Source of the DNA: Planktothrix paucivesiculata PCC 9631
GTDB lineage: Bacteria; Cyanobacteriota; Cyanobacteriia; Cyanobacteriales; Microcoleaceae
Length of the DNA stretch: 64,000 nt
Assembly: GCF_900009265.2 (NCBI RefSeq)
Contig: NZ_LR735009.1
Location: 303,362-367,361, forward strand
Direction: 5' to 3'
In this document: in pieces, positions 8,741 through 16,610 of the stretch
How positions within the stretch are numbered: position 1 is the first letter of the stretch
How the letters are laid out: every line of letters starts with the position of its first letter
Program-made: the position numbers and the translations under genes
Notes under the pieces: generated by a model
What the model was told of the DNA's origin: nothing
The model's database searches: none
Seen by the model: only the letters and a program-made list of their open reading frames with translations

Positions 8741-8864
8741 GAACAGGGAACAGGAAACAGGGAACAGGGAATACTTCGACTTCGCTCAGTAACAATGAGT
8801 TTGCACAGATTTAGTAGAGACGTGCCCGAGCGCAGCGATGCCGAAGGCTATTGGCGCGTCTGTG
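8741..8864. repeat. Cluster of short repeats after the 115-aa gene
   Basis: Three elements follow one another: tandem GGGAACA units (8741-8770), a CTTCGACTTCGCTCAG unit, and an imperfect palindrome opening AGAGACGTGCC and closing GGCGCGTCT (about 8815-8864) whose centre holds GAGCGCAGCGATGCCGAAGG. Related copies occur at 38392, 44773, 51614, 52691 and 63895. Confidence 0.75.
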
Positions 8865-8891
8865 TAATGTGTAGTGCTATAACTTGAATTT

Positions 8892-8923
8892 TAGGAAAAA
8901 TTAAGGGCGAGAAGACCCCGCCC
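8892..8923 (-). terminator. Rho-independent terminator of rpsN
   Basis: On the minus strand a GGGCG/CGCCC hairpin is followed by TTAATTTTTCC, 25 bp downstream of the rpsN stop codon. Confidence 0.65.
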
Positions 8924-8947
8924 ATAAGGGTTATAGATGTTAGTCTA

Positions 8948-9250
8948 TTACCAACTGGACTTAACCACACCCGGCAATAACCCAGCATGGGCCATTTCCC
9001 GAATCACGTTCCGAGATAATCCAAAATCCCGATAGAAGCCTCTGGGGCGTCCAGTTAACCAGCAACGGTTTCTGACACGGGTTCTGGAACTATCCCGGGG
9101 GAGTTGTTGGATTTTGCGGTGAATTTCCATTTTTTCCAGTTGAGACCCGGCCTGCTCGAACTGATCTTTCAGATCAGCGCGTTTTTCCGCATATTTTTCT
9201 ACCGTTCTTTTGCGCTTATTATTGCGCTCAATCATGCTTTTTTTAGCCAT
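8948..9250 (-). CDS. rpsN: 30S ribosomal protein S14
   Basis: A 100-residue S14 of the long, zinc-free type: no CXXC pairs, and signatures [38 protein letters not shown] near the C-terminus. It binds 16S rRNA in the head of the small subunit. It stands outside the large ribosomal operons, as in other cyanobacteria. A Rho-independent terminator follows; the nth gene lies 30 bp upstream on the same strand. Confidence 0.97.
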   Translation of the reverse strand: MAKKSMIERNNKRKRTVEKYAEKRADLKDQFEQAGSQLEKMEIHRKIQQLPRDSSRTRVRNRCWLTGRPRGFYRDFGLSRNVIREMAHAGLLPGVVKSSW

Positions 9251-9280
9251 ATTAAGGCTGTTCTCCTTGTAAATAATTAT

Positions 9281-9970
9281 TTATGCTTTAGCAAGTTTTT
9301 TTCCTGCGGTGGGGACGGTTGATCCTTGGGCAGAGGGGCATAAATCAGACAATTGACAATTATAACACATTGGACTACGCGCTGTACAGACGGCCCGACC
9401 ATGATAAATTAAGCGAATTGACCAATTTTCCCAATCCTCCTGGGCAATTAAAGGCATCAGATCCCGTTCAATCCGAATTGGATCGGTATGGGTGGTTAAT
9501 CCTAGCCGTTGACTCAGCCGTTTAACATGGGTATCCACCGTCACCCCCATATTAATCCCGTAACCATGGGCTAACACCACGTTAGCGGTCTTGCGAGCCA
9601 CCCCAGGGAGTTCTAAGAGTTGTTCCATCAACTTAGGCGGTTGTCCCCCGTATTTTTCCGCTAACAGTTGACAGGAACCCTGAATATGGCGGGCTTTGTT
9701 CCGATAAAACCCCGTTGAGCGCACCAGGGTTTCTAGTTCGGTAATATCGGCTTGGGCCAAACTTTGGGCATCGGGAAACCGAGCAAATAGAGCCGGAGTC
9801 ACTTGATTTACCCGTTCATCGGTGCATTGAGCCGATAGAATGGTGGCGACTAATAATTGCACCGGAGTTTGATAATTTAAACTACAGGTTGCATCGGGAT
9901 ACAAGCGTTTTAGTCGCAATAAAATTTCTAGTGCTCGTTGTTTGGGGCTCCGCTTTTTCTGAGTCACCAT
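9281..9970 (-). CDS. nth: Endonuclease III (DNA glycosylase/AP lyase)
   Basis: A 229-residue base-excision repair enzyme that removes oxidised pyrimidines. The helix-hairpin-helix LLELPGVARKTANVVLAHG contains the catalytic Lys, and the catalytic Asp is in VTVDTHVKRL. The 4Fe-4S cluster motif C-X6-C-X2-C-X5-C is intact (CTARSPMCYNCQLSDLC). The length is normal with a short basic N-terminus. rseP lies 9 bp upstream on the same strand. Confidence 0.96.
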   Translation of the reverse strand: MVTQKKRSPKQRALEILLRLKRLYPDATCSLNYQTPVQLLVATILSAQCTDERVNQVTPALFARFPDAQSLAQADITELETLVRSTGFYRNKARHIQGSCQLLAEKYGGQPPKLMEQLLELPGVARKTANVVLAHGYGINMGVTVDTHVKRLSQRLGLTTHTDPIRIERDLMPLIAQEDWENWSIRLIYHGRAVCTARSPMCYNCQLSDLCPSAQGSTVPTAGKKLAKA

Positions 9971-9979
9971 ATTGATTAT

Positions 9980-11083
9980 TTACTGTTGAAAGAGCGATCG
10001 CACCCAACCGAAATCCGTGAGATTAATCGTATCTCGAATAATCAAGAAAACCCCTAATCCTAACAACAACATTAAACCCGTTTGCATCACATTTTCTTGA
10101 ATTTTCTCGGGTAAGGGTTTACCGCTCAGGGCTTCAAATAACAAAAAGGCTAATTGACCGCCATCTAAAGCCGGAAGCGGTAAAATATTAATGAAGGCTA
10201 AGTTAATACTAATTAACGCCGCAAATTGCAGTAAATTCCACGGATCAGAACGGGCAATATCCGCCCCAAATTTGACAATTCCCACCGGGCCAGATAGCTG
10301 TTCTGCGGTTTCACTAAATCGACTAATTAGTTGTCCGAAACCAGATGCAGTTAAGTTGATAATCCGTTGAAATTCCGTTGCACCCTTACTTAATGCCTCA
10401 ATTGGGTTAGCGGCTCGATGACGAACAATTGCTCCATTTGGGGTTAACTGTACGCCTATGCGACCTTTCCCATCACTTCCTAAATCGGGAACCACATTAA
10501 CCGATACCAATTGATCCTGTCTTTTAATCTGTACTGATAAAGGTTGATTTGGATGGGTTTGAATAGCTGCAATCAGAGTTTTAATTGAAGTTTCAGAAGC
10601 CCCTAATTCCTGACCATCTACGGCTAAAATAATATCTTTAGATTCAATTCCGGCTCGGTTGGCGGCGGAATCCACATTTTGAGTGACTTCTGCCACTTTT
10701 ACCCCGGGTTCCGGGTTAAAACTGGGAACCCCAATAATTCCAATTTGAGTCACCAATAAAAAATAGGCAAAAATCAAATTAGCAATCACCCCCGCACTAA
10801 TCACAATCGCCCGATCTAAAACGGGACGATTACTGAGTAAATTGGGATCATTTTTCGGAATCGTACTCTCGGGATCATCATCGGGAAACCCCACATATCC
10901 GCCCAAGGGTAAACCTCGAATTGCATACTCGGTTTCTGATCCTTGATATTTCCATAATATCGGGCCGAAGCCAATGGAAAAGCGATTAACATGGATATGT
11001 TGGAGACGGGCGGCTAAAAAATGCCCCAGTTCATGAACAAAAATTAATACTGCAAGAACAGCGATCGCTGCCAATATTGACAT
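9980..11083 (-). CDS. rseP: RIP metalloprotease (site-2 protease) RseP/S2P
   Basis: A 367-residue intramembrane zinc protease. The first membrane segment contains HELGH at residues 17-21. A single PDZ domain is at about 125-200 (AGIESKDIILAVDG). The third zinc ligand lies in the late segment INILPLPALDGGQLAFLLFEAL. These enzymes cut membrane-bound anti-sigma factors or regulators after a first cut by another protease. It has one PDZ domain, as is usual in cyanobacteria, instead of the two in E. coli RseP. nth follows 9 bp downstream. Confidence 0.95.
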   Translation of the reverse strand: MSILAAIAVLAVLIFVHELGHFLAARLQHIHVNRFSIGFGPILWKYQGSETEYAIRGLPLGGYVGFPDDDPESTIPKNDPNLLSNRPVLDRAIVISAGVIANLIFAYFLLVTQIGIIGVPSFNPEPGVKVAEVTQNVDSAANRAGIESKDIILAVDGQELGASETSIKTLIAAIQTHPNQPLSVQIKRQDQLVSVNVVPDLGSDGKGRIGVQLTPNGAIVRHRAANPIEALSKGATEFQRIINLTASGFGQLISRFSETAEQLSGPVGIVKFGADIARSDPWNLLQFAALISINLAFINILPLPALDGGQLAFLLFEALSGKPLPEKIQENVMQTGLMLLLGLGVFLIIRDTINLTDFGWVRSLFQQ

Positions 11084-11256
11084 GAATAAATCCTGTAAAA
11101 CGACAATTGAGCGGTTCTAACCATTCTAATATCAGAACTCAGGTGTTGGGCATTAAGACTTGGTTGAACAACAGTAGTATTATGGTCAGACGGGAGAAAT
11201 TCAACGATTGACCCAAAACCCGATCGTCACCCGAAAACCGAAACCCGACAACCAAA

Positions 11257-12387
11257 ATGACAACGACCCTTTCTCATACTCCCCTGTATAACGTCTCCGT
11301 TGAACTGAATGGCCGCATGGTGCCCTTTGCAGGTTGGGAAATGGCGGTTCAATTTAGCGGAATTAACCCAGAACATCAAGCTGTCCGCCAAGCGGTGGGA
11401 ATGTTTGATATCTCCCACATGGGCAAATTTATTCTACGTGGGGAAAACCTGATTAATGCCTTACAATCTCTCGTCCCTTCAGATTTGAGCCGTTTACAAC
11501 CGGGTGAAGCCCAATATAGTGCCCTCTTAAATGCCCAGGGGGGAATTTTAGACGATATCATTTTTTATGATCAGGGGGTTGACCCGGTAACGAATCTGCC
11601 GCAAGGGGTAATGATTGTGAATGCGGCGACTAAATCCCGCGATAAAGCTTGGATTAGTGCCCATATTGAGGATCAGGGGATAATATTAGAAGACCTATCC
11701 CGAGATAAAGTTTTATTAGCGGTTCAAGGGCCCCAGGCTGAAGCCACATTACAGCCTTTTGTCAGCGATAATCTTTCCGAGGTTAAGTTTTTTGGTCATA
11801 TTACCACCACCGTATTAGGAAAACCCGCCTTTATTGCCCGCACCGGATACACCGGAGAAGATGGTTTTGAGGTGATGGTGGCTCCGTCTGTTGGGGTGGA
11901 GTTATGGAAAAGTTTAGCCACTGCGGGTGTGATTCCCTGTGGTTTGGGGGCCAGAGATACCCTGCGTTTAGAAGCAGCCATGGCATTATATGGACAAGAT
12001 ATTGGTTTAACGACTACTCCCCTAGAAGCGGGTTTAAATTGGATTATTCATTGGGACACCAAGGGAAAATTTATTGGTCGTCAAGCGTTAGAACAGCAAA
12101 AAGCTGCCGGAGTAACTCAAAAATTAGTCGGGTTAGAAATGCAAGGACGCCATATTGCTCGTCACGGATATCCGGTTTTATTTAATGGTGAAACCGTGGG
12201 AGAAATTACCAGTGGAACTCTATCACCCACCCTAGGAAAAGCCATTTCTATGGCCTATGTTCCCACAACATTATCTAAAATTGGTCAATCTTTAGATATT
12301 GAAATTCGGGGCAAAACCTACCCAGCAACGGTAGTTAAACGTCCCTTCTATCGTTCTCCAAATCGTCCGAAAAACCCTAAAACCTAA
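11257..12387 (+). CDS. gcvT: Aminomethyltransferase, glycine cleavage T protein
   Basis: A 376-residue GcvT. Signatures: VPFAGWEMAVQFSG, VGMFDISHMGKF, ARTGYTGEDGFEVM, GLGARDTLRLEAAMALYGQD and FIGRQALEQQK. It transfers the aminomethyl carbon from the H-protein lipoyl arm to tetrahydrofolate, releasing ammonia, and is part of photorespiratory glycine breakdown in cyanobacteria. The C-terminal coding end has been partly duplicated just downstream of the stop. It is divergent from rseP. Confidence 0.97.
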   Translation: MTTTLSHTPLYNVSVELNGRMVPFAGWEMAVQFSGINPEHQAVRQAVGMFDISHMGKFILRGENLINALQSLVPSDLSRLQPGEAQYSALLNAQGGILDDIIFYDQGVDPVTNLPQGVMIVNAATKSRDKAWISAHIEDQGIILEDLSRDKVLLAVQGPQAEATLQPFVSDNLSEVKFFGHITTTVLGKPAFIARTGYTGEDGFEVMVAPSVGVELWKSLATAGVIPCGLGARDTLRLEAAMALYGQDIGLTTTPLEAGLNWIIHWDTKGKFIGRQALEQQKAAGVTQKLVGLEMQGRHIARHGYPVLFNGETVGEITSGTLSPTLGKAISMAYVPTTLSKIGQSLDIEIRGKTYPATVVKRPFYRSPNRPKNPKT

Positions 12388-12530
12388 GCCCGTTGTTGTT
12401 GCGCGTTGTTGCGCGTTGTTGCGCTTCAGCGCTCTTAGAAGGCGCTAAATCCTATAGTTCTCCCAATCGTCCAAAAACCCTAAAACCTAAGCCCGTTGTT
12501 GCGCTTCAGCGCTCTTAGGAAGGGCTAAAG
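12347..12530 (+). repeat. Tandem duplication of the gcvT 3' end plus palindromic repeat
   Basis: About 95 bp spanning the last codons of gcvT, its stop and a GTTGTTGCGCTTCAGCGCTCTTAG-type palindrome recur at about 12451-12530. The second copy keeps the CCCTAAAACCTAAGCCCG segment but has lost one A in the preceding A-run. The first copy also carries extra GCGCGTTGTT units. The repeat thus appears to have been copied together with flanking coding DNA. Confidence 0.85.
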
Positions 12531-12544
12531 CCCAACAACAAATT

Positions 12545-12979
12545 ATGAGTAAAACCAAATTATTAACAATTGGATGGCGGGAATGGGTAGCGTTACCTGG
12601 TTTGGGAATTGGAGAAATTAAAGCCAAAATTGATACGGGGGCGCCGTCATCAAGTTTGCACGCTTTTGATATTCATATTTTGGAATTTAAGAATAAACAA
12701 CGGGTGCGGTTTAAAATCCATCCGATTCAACGGAATACAGTTAATACGGTCAGTGCTGAAGTAGACTTAATAGAATATCGAACTGTGCGTAATTCCGGCG
12801 GACTTATGGAGTTACGACCTGTGATTTTAACAAATATTGAAATGATGGGAAAACAATGGTTAATTGAGTTAACCTTAACAAATCGGGATGCCATGGGATT
12901 TCGGATGTTATTAGGAAGACAAGCGATTAAAGGACGGTTTTTAATTGACTGTCATCAATCTTTTTTAAGTCATTCTTGA
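12545..12979 (+). CDS. RimB-like retropepsin-type protease (COG4067 family)
   Basis: A 144-residue protein. The active-site motif KIDTGAPSSSLHA resembles the Asp-Thr-Gly of retropepsins and identifies the family annotated as 'ATP-dependent zinc protease' (COG4067). A glycine-rich flap follows, then GFRMLLGRQAIKGRFLID at the C-terminus. In Pseudomonas the family member RimB is encoded with RimK and acts on the glutamate tails that RimK adds to ribosomal protein S6. Here rimK lies 144 bp downstream, which supports the same pairing. The RimB function is inferred from family and context. Confidence 0.85.
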   Translation: MSKTKLLTIGWREWVALPGLGIGEIKAKIDTGAPSSSLHAFDIHILEFKNKQRVRFKIHPIQRNTVNTVSAEVDLIEYRTVRNSGGLMELRPVILTNIEMMGKQWLIELTLTNRDAMGFRMLLGRQAIKGRFLIDCHQSFLSHS

Positions 12980-12985
12980 TAGCAC

Positions 12986-13085
12986 AGGACTTACGCACAA
13001 GACCAGAGAAACCGGGTTTCTGGCCCTGATTTTGCGGATGAAATCTGGATTTCTCGTTCAGAAACCCGGTTTCTGCGTAAGTCCT
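12986..13085. repeat. 100-bp MITE-like palindrome with AGGACTTACGCA ends
   Basis: The ends AGGACTTACGCA (12986-12997) and TGCGTAAGTCCT (13074-13085) are perfect inverted repeats. Inside, AGAAACCGGGTTTCT (13007-13021) pairs with AGAAACCCGGTTTCT (13060-13074). It sits between the rimB-like gene and rimK. The same ends occur at 16278-16592, 55164 and 63930. No coding capacity. Confidence 0.85.
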
Positions 13086-13123
13086 ATAGCAGAAAAATCC
13101 AGCATTTAAGACAAAGTTTATTT

Positions 13124-14038
13124 ATGAAAATTGCGATATTATCCCAAGACGGTTCCCTTTATTCAACTAGAAGAATCAGACAAGCAGGAGAACAACGGGG
13201 GCATGAGATAGAGATTATTGATTATTTAAGATGTCATATTTCCTTGAGTTCTCAGAGTCCAACTGTGATTTATGAAGGCAGATATTTAAAAGAATTTGAT
13301 GCTATTATTCCTAGAATTGGCGCGTCAAAAACCTTTTATGGAAGCGTGATTGTCCGTCAATTTGAACTGATGGGAATATTTACCTTAAATGAATCCCAAG
13401 CCATTGCCCGTTCTCGGGATAAATTAAATGCGTTGCAAAGTTTAGCGAAAGAAAAAATTCGTTTACCTAAAACCGGATTTGCTAATTCTGTTAAAGATAT
13501 TGATAGTTTAATTGAACAGGTGGGAGGCGCGCCTTTAATTATTAAACTGTTAGAAGGAACTCAAGGTATGGGGGTGATTTTAGCCGAAAGTTATCAATCA
13601 GCTAAATCGATTATTGAAGCGTTTCAAGGATTAAATATTGATATTTTAGTTCAGGAATTTATTCATGAGTCTAATGGTGAAGATTTACGGTGTTTGGTAA
13701 TTGGGGATAAAGTGGTGGCGTCGATGAAACGCATCAGTAACCCGGGAGAATTTCGCGCTAATTTGCATCGAGGTGGCAGAGCAGAAAATGTTAAATTAAC
13801 CGCAGAAGAACGGAATATGGCAATAAAATCAGCAAAAGTCATGGGATTAAAATTAGCCGGAGTTGATTTAATTCGTTCCCATCAAGGGCCATTAGTTTTA
13901 GAGGTGAATTCATCCCCTGGACTTGAAGGAATTGAAACAATTACAGGTATTGATGTTTCTGATAAAATTATTGAATGTTTGGAGAAAAACATCCTAAAAA
14001 GAAAAACTCAAAAAATTGAAGATCCAATGTCAAAGTGA
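13124..14038 (+). CDS. rimK: RimK family ATP-grasp ligase (S6 glutamylating)
   Basis: A 304-residue ATP-grasp protein of RimK length. Signatures: [21 protein letters not shown] at the start, [61 protein letters not shown] and [22 protein letters not shown]. It adds glutamate residues to the C-terminus of ribosomal protein S6 using ATP. The last 12 residues are charged. The start at 13124 is unambiguous. It forms a likely functional pair with the upstream RimB-like protease, though a MITE separates them. Confidence 0.93.
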   Translation: MKIAILSQDGSLYSTRRIRQAGEQRGHEIEIIDYLRCHISLSSQSPTVIYEGRYLKEFDAIIPRIGASKTFYGSVIVRQFELMGIFTLNESQAIARSRDKLNALQSLAKEKIRLPKTGFANSVKDIDSLIEQVGGAPLIIKLLEGTQGMGVILAESYQSAKSIIEAFQGLNIDILVQEFIHESNGEDLRCLVIGDKVVASMKRISNPGEFRANLHRGGRAENVKLTAEERNMAIKSAKVMGLKLAGVDLIRSHQGPLVLEVNSSPGLEGIETITGIDVSDKIIECLEKNILKRKTQKIEDPMSK

Positions 14039-14115
14039 TCTGTTTTTTTTGCAAAAATACCAATTTTCTGATACTCTATAAGGTATTAGACCCCCTAAAT
14101 TGAAAATCAGAAAAT

Positions 14116-16212
14116 ATGAGTCCAACAATCACAGAAAACCCGTTACTCATCGGTCAGGGATTACCCCCTTTTGAACAGATTACACCGGATCACGTTGTTC
14201 CTGGAATTACCCAACTCTTGACAGCATTAGAACAGGAGCTAACTCAGTTAGAAACCGATGTCAAACCCACTTGGAAAGATTTAGTTGAACCTTTAGAAAA
14301 ACTACAGGAACGGTTAACCTGGAGTTGGGGAATTGTGGGTCATTTAATGGGGGTAAAAAATAGCCCGGAATTGAGAACAGCCCATGGAACGGTTCAGCCT
14401 AATATTGTTCAATTTATCAATAAACTCAATCAAAGTAAAGCAATTTATCAGGCTTTTAAACAGTTAAGAAATAGCCAAGAATGGGATCACTTAGATTCGG
14501 CTCAACAACGAATTATTGATACGGCTTTACGAGATGCTGAATTATCTGGCGTGGGATTAGAAGGCGAAGATCGCGATCGCTTTAATGCAATTCAATTAGA
14601 ATTAGCCGAGCTTTCAACTAACTTTTCTAATCACGTTTTAGATGCGACAAAAGCCTTTAGTTTAACCTTAACAACACCAGAAGAAATTGCGGGTTTACCC
14701 CCAAGTTTACTCAGTTTAGCCGCTCAAGCTGCTCGTGCATCGGGGTCAGAAAATGCCACCGCCGAAAATGGCCCCTGGCGAATTACTTTAGATTCACCCA
14801 GTTTTAGCCCTTTCTTAAAATATAGTCAGAGGAGAGACTTACGGGAACAAGTTTATCGCGGTTATATTAGTCGGGCATCTAGTGGGGAATGGAATAATTT
14901 TCCCCTAATTGAACGAATTTTAGAACTTAAAAAACAGAAAGCTAATATTCTCGGTTTCCATAGTTTTGCCGAACTGAGTTTAAAGAGCAAAATGGCTCCT
15001 AATGTGGAAGCCGTAGAAGCCCTATTAGAAGAATTACGCATCGTTAGTTATGAGGCAACTCAACAGGAATTTGAAGATTTAAAAGCCTTTGCCCGGTCAA
15101 AAGGAGCGGCAGAAGCTGAGAATTTACAACATTGGGATATCGGCTTTTGGTCAGAACGACAACGGGAAGAAAAATTTGCCTTTACCGATGAAGAATTACG
15201 GCCTTATTTTTCCTTACCTCAAGTGTTAGATGGGTTATTTGGATTAGTTCAACGGATCTTTGGAATTACGATTACTCCCGCCGATGGTCAAGCCCCGATT
15301 TGGCATCCAGAGGTTCGTTATTTTCAAGTTGTAAATCAAAGCGGAAATCCCATTGCATTTTTCTATTTAGATGCCTATAGTCGCCCCGCAGAAAAACGGG
15401 GAGGGGCATGGATGGATGATTGTATTAACCGGGCTAAATTTGTCGAAAATGGCGAAACTAAAGTCAGATTACCCGTTGCTTATTTACAATGTAATCAAAC
15501 GCCCCCAGTCGATGATAAACCCAGTTTAATGACCTTTGGCGAGGTAGAAACCCTATTTCATGAATTTGGTCATGGCCTGCAACATATGTTAACTACCGTT
15601 GACTATTCTGGAGCGGCCGGAATTAATAATGTGGAATGGGATGCGGTGGAATTGCCTAGCCAATTTATGGAAAATTGGTGTTATGACCAAGCCACATTAT
15701 TCGGCATGGCAAAACATTATCAAACCGGAGAAACTTTACCCGAACATTATTATCAAAAGTTATTAGTGGCTAAGACCTACATGAGTGGGACATCCATGTT
15801 AAGACAGTTACATTTTGCCTTGGTGGATATTGAATTACATCACCGTTATCAACCGGGAAACAATGAAACGATTAGTGATGTTCGCAATCGGATTGCCGAG
15901 AATACTATGGTTTTAAAACCTTTGCCTGAAGATGCTTTTTTATGTGCCTTTGGTCATATTTTTGCCGGGGGTTATTCTGCCGGATATTATAGTTATAAAT
16001 GGGCAGAAGTATTAAGTGCCGATGCCTTTGCCGCCTTTGAAGAAGCCGGATTAAACAATGAAAATGCCGTCTCTGAAACGGGAAAACGCTTCCGAGATAC
16101 GGTGTTAGCTTTAGGGGGAAGTTTGCACCCCATGGAAGTCTTTAAGGCTTTCCGAGGCCGGGAACCGAGTACCAAACCTTTATTAATTCATAATGGTTTA
16201 GTTGCGGCTTAA
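14116..16212 (+). CDS. prlC: M3 family oligopeptidase A-like metallopeptidase
   Basis: A 698-residue zinc oligopeptidase (oligopeptidase A / thimet family). The HEFGH zinc motif is at residues 482-486 (FHEFGHGLQHML), with the downstream Glu in NNVEWDAVELPSQFMENW. The C-terminal FAGGYSAGYYSYKWAEVLSADAF is a family signature. It degrades short peptides in the cytoplasm, including cleaved signal peptides. The length matches E. coli PrlC (about 680). It is transcribed in the same direction as rimK, 77 bp downstream. Confidence 0.95.
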   Translation: MSPTITENPLLIGQGLPPFEQITPDHVVPGITQLLTALEQELTQLETDVKPTWKDLVEPLEKLQERLTWSWGIVGHLMGVKNSPELRTAHGTVQPNIVQFINKLNQSKAIYQAFKQLRNSQEWDHLDSAQQRIIDTALRDAELSGVGLEGEDRDRFNAIQLELAELSTNFSNHVLDATKAFSLTLTTPEEIAGLPPSLLSLAAQAARASGSENATAENGPWRITLDSPSFSPFLKYSQRRDLREQVYRGYISRASSGEWNNFPLIERILELKKQKANILGFHSFAELSLKSKMAPNVEAVEALLEELRIVSYEATQQEFEDLKAFARSKGAAEAENLQHWDIGFWSERQREEKFAFTDEELRPYFSLPQVLDGLFGLVQRIFGITITPADGQAPIWHPEVRYFQVVNQSGNPIAFFYLDAYSRPAEKRGGAWMDDCINRAKFVENGETKVRLPVAYLQCNQTPPVDDKPSLMTFGEVETLFHEFGHGLQHMLTTVDYSGAAGINNVEWDAVELPSQFMENWCYDQATLFGMAKHYQTGETLPEHYYQKLLVAKTYMSGTSMLRQLHFALVDIELHHRYQPGNNETISDVRNRIAENTMVLKPLPEDAFLCAFGHIFAGGYSAGYYSYKWAEVLSADAFAAFEEAGLNNENAVSETGKRFRDTVLALGGSLHPMEVFKAFRGREPSTKPLLIHNGLVAA

Positions 16213-16277
16213 GCAAGGAGTTTAACTAGCCCTAACTACTTAAAAAAACAGGAGTTAGGGCATCCCAATTTAAGTCA

Positions 16278-16592
16278 GACAGGACTTACGCAAGCAGGCT
16301 AGATATAGCGTGTCAAAAGTAGGCGATCGCATACCAATGATCATAGCAATCGCCCTAAAAATAAAAAGTCCTAATTATTTATTTTCCCCCCAATGTTGGG
16401 GGCTAGGGGGCTAGATGGCTTGAAATGTATAGTGTTTAGACAGATTTCTCAAGCAGCAATATTTGCCCCCTAAATCCCCCAAAATTGGGGGACTTTAAGA
16501 GGTTCTCCTGTTAAAGTGATCTCGTTTGAGTTACGAGCGCGAGCGCTAACTCATTAGTACGCTATATATAGCGTAACTGCGTAAGTCCTGTC
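16278..16592. mobile_element. 315-bp non-autonomous MITE with GACAGGACTTACGCA ends
   Basis: Perfect 15-bp terminal inverted repeats: GACAGGACTTACGCA at 16278-16292 and its complement at 16578-16592. The match extends imperfectly inward to a TATAGCG motif on each side. A second nested inverted pair lies inside (CCCCCCAATGTTGGGGG near 16386 and CCCCCAAAATTGGGGG near 16480). No ORF of note. It fills the gap between the convergent M3 peptidase and the next minus-strand gene; the 65 bases before it hold nothing recognisable. Confidence 0.85.
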
Positions 16593-16610
16593 AGAAATAA
16601 CCAAGATAGC

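Noticed and set aside
12980..13123. CRISPR array (because of repeated AGAAACC units)
   Set aside because: Only two inverted copies with no regular spacers; it is a palindromic MITE. No CRISPR array or cas gene was seen anywhere in the window.
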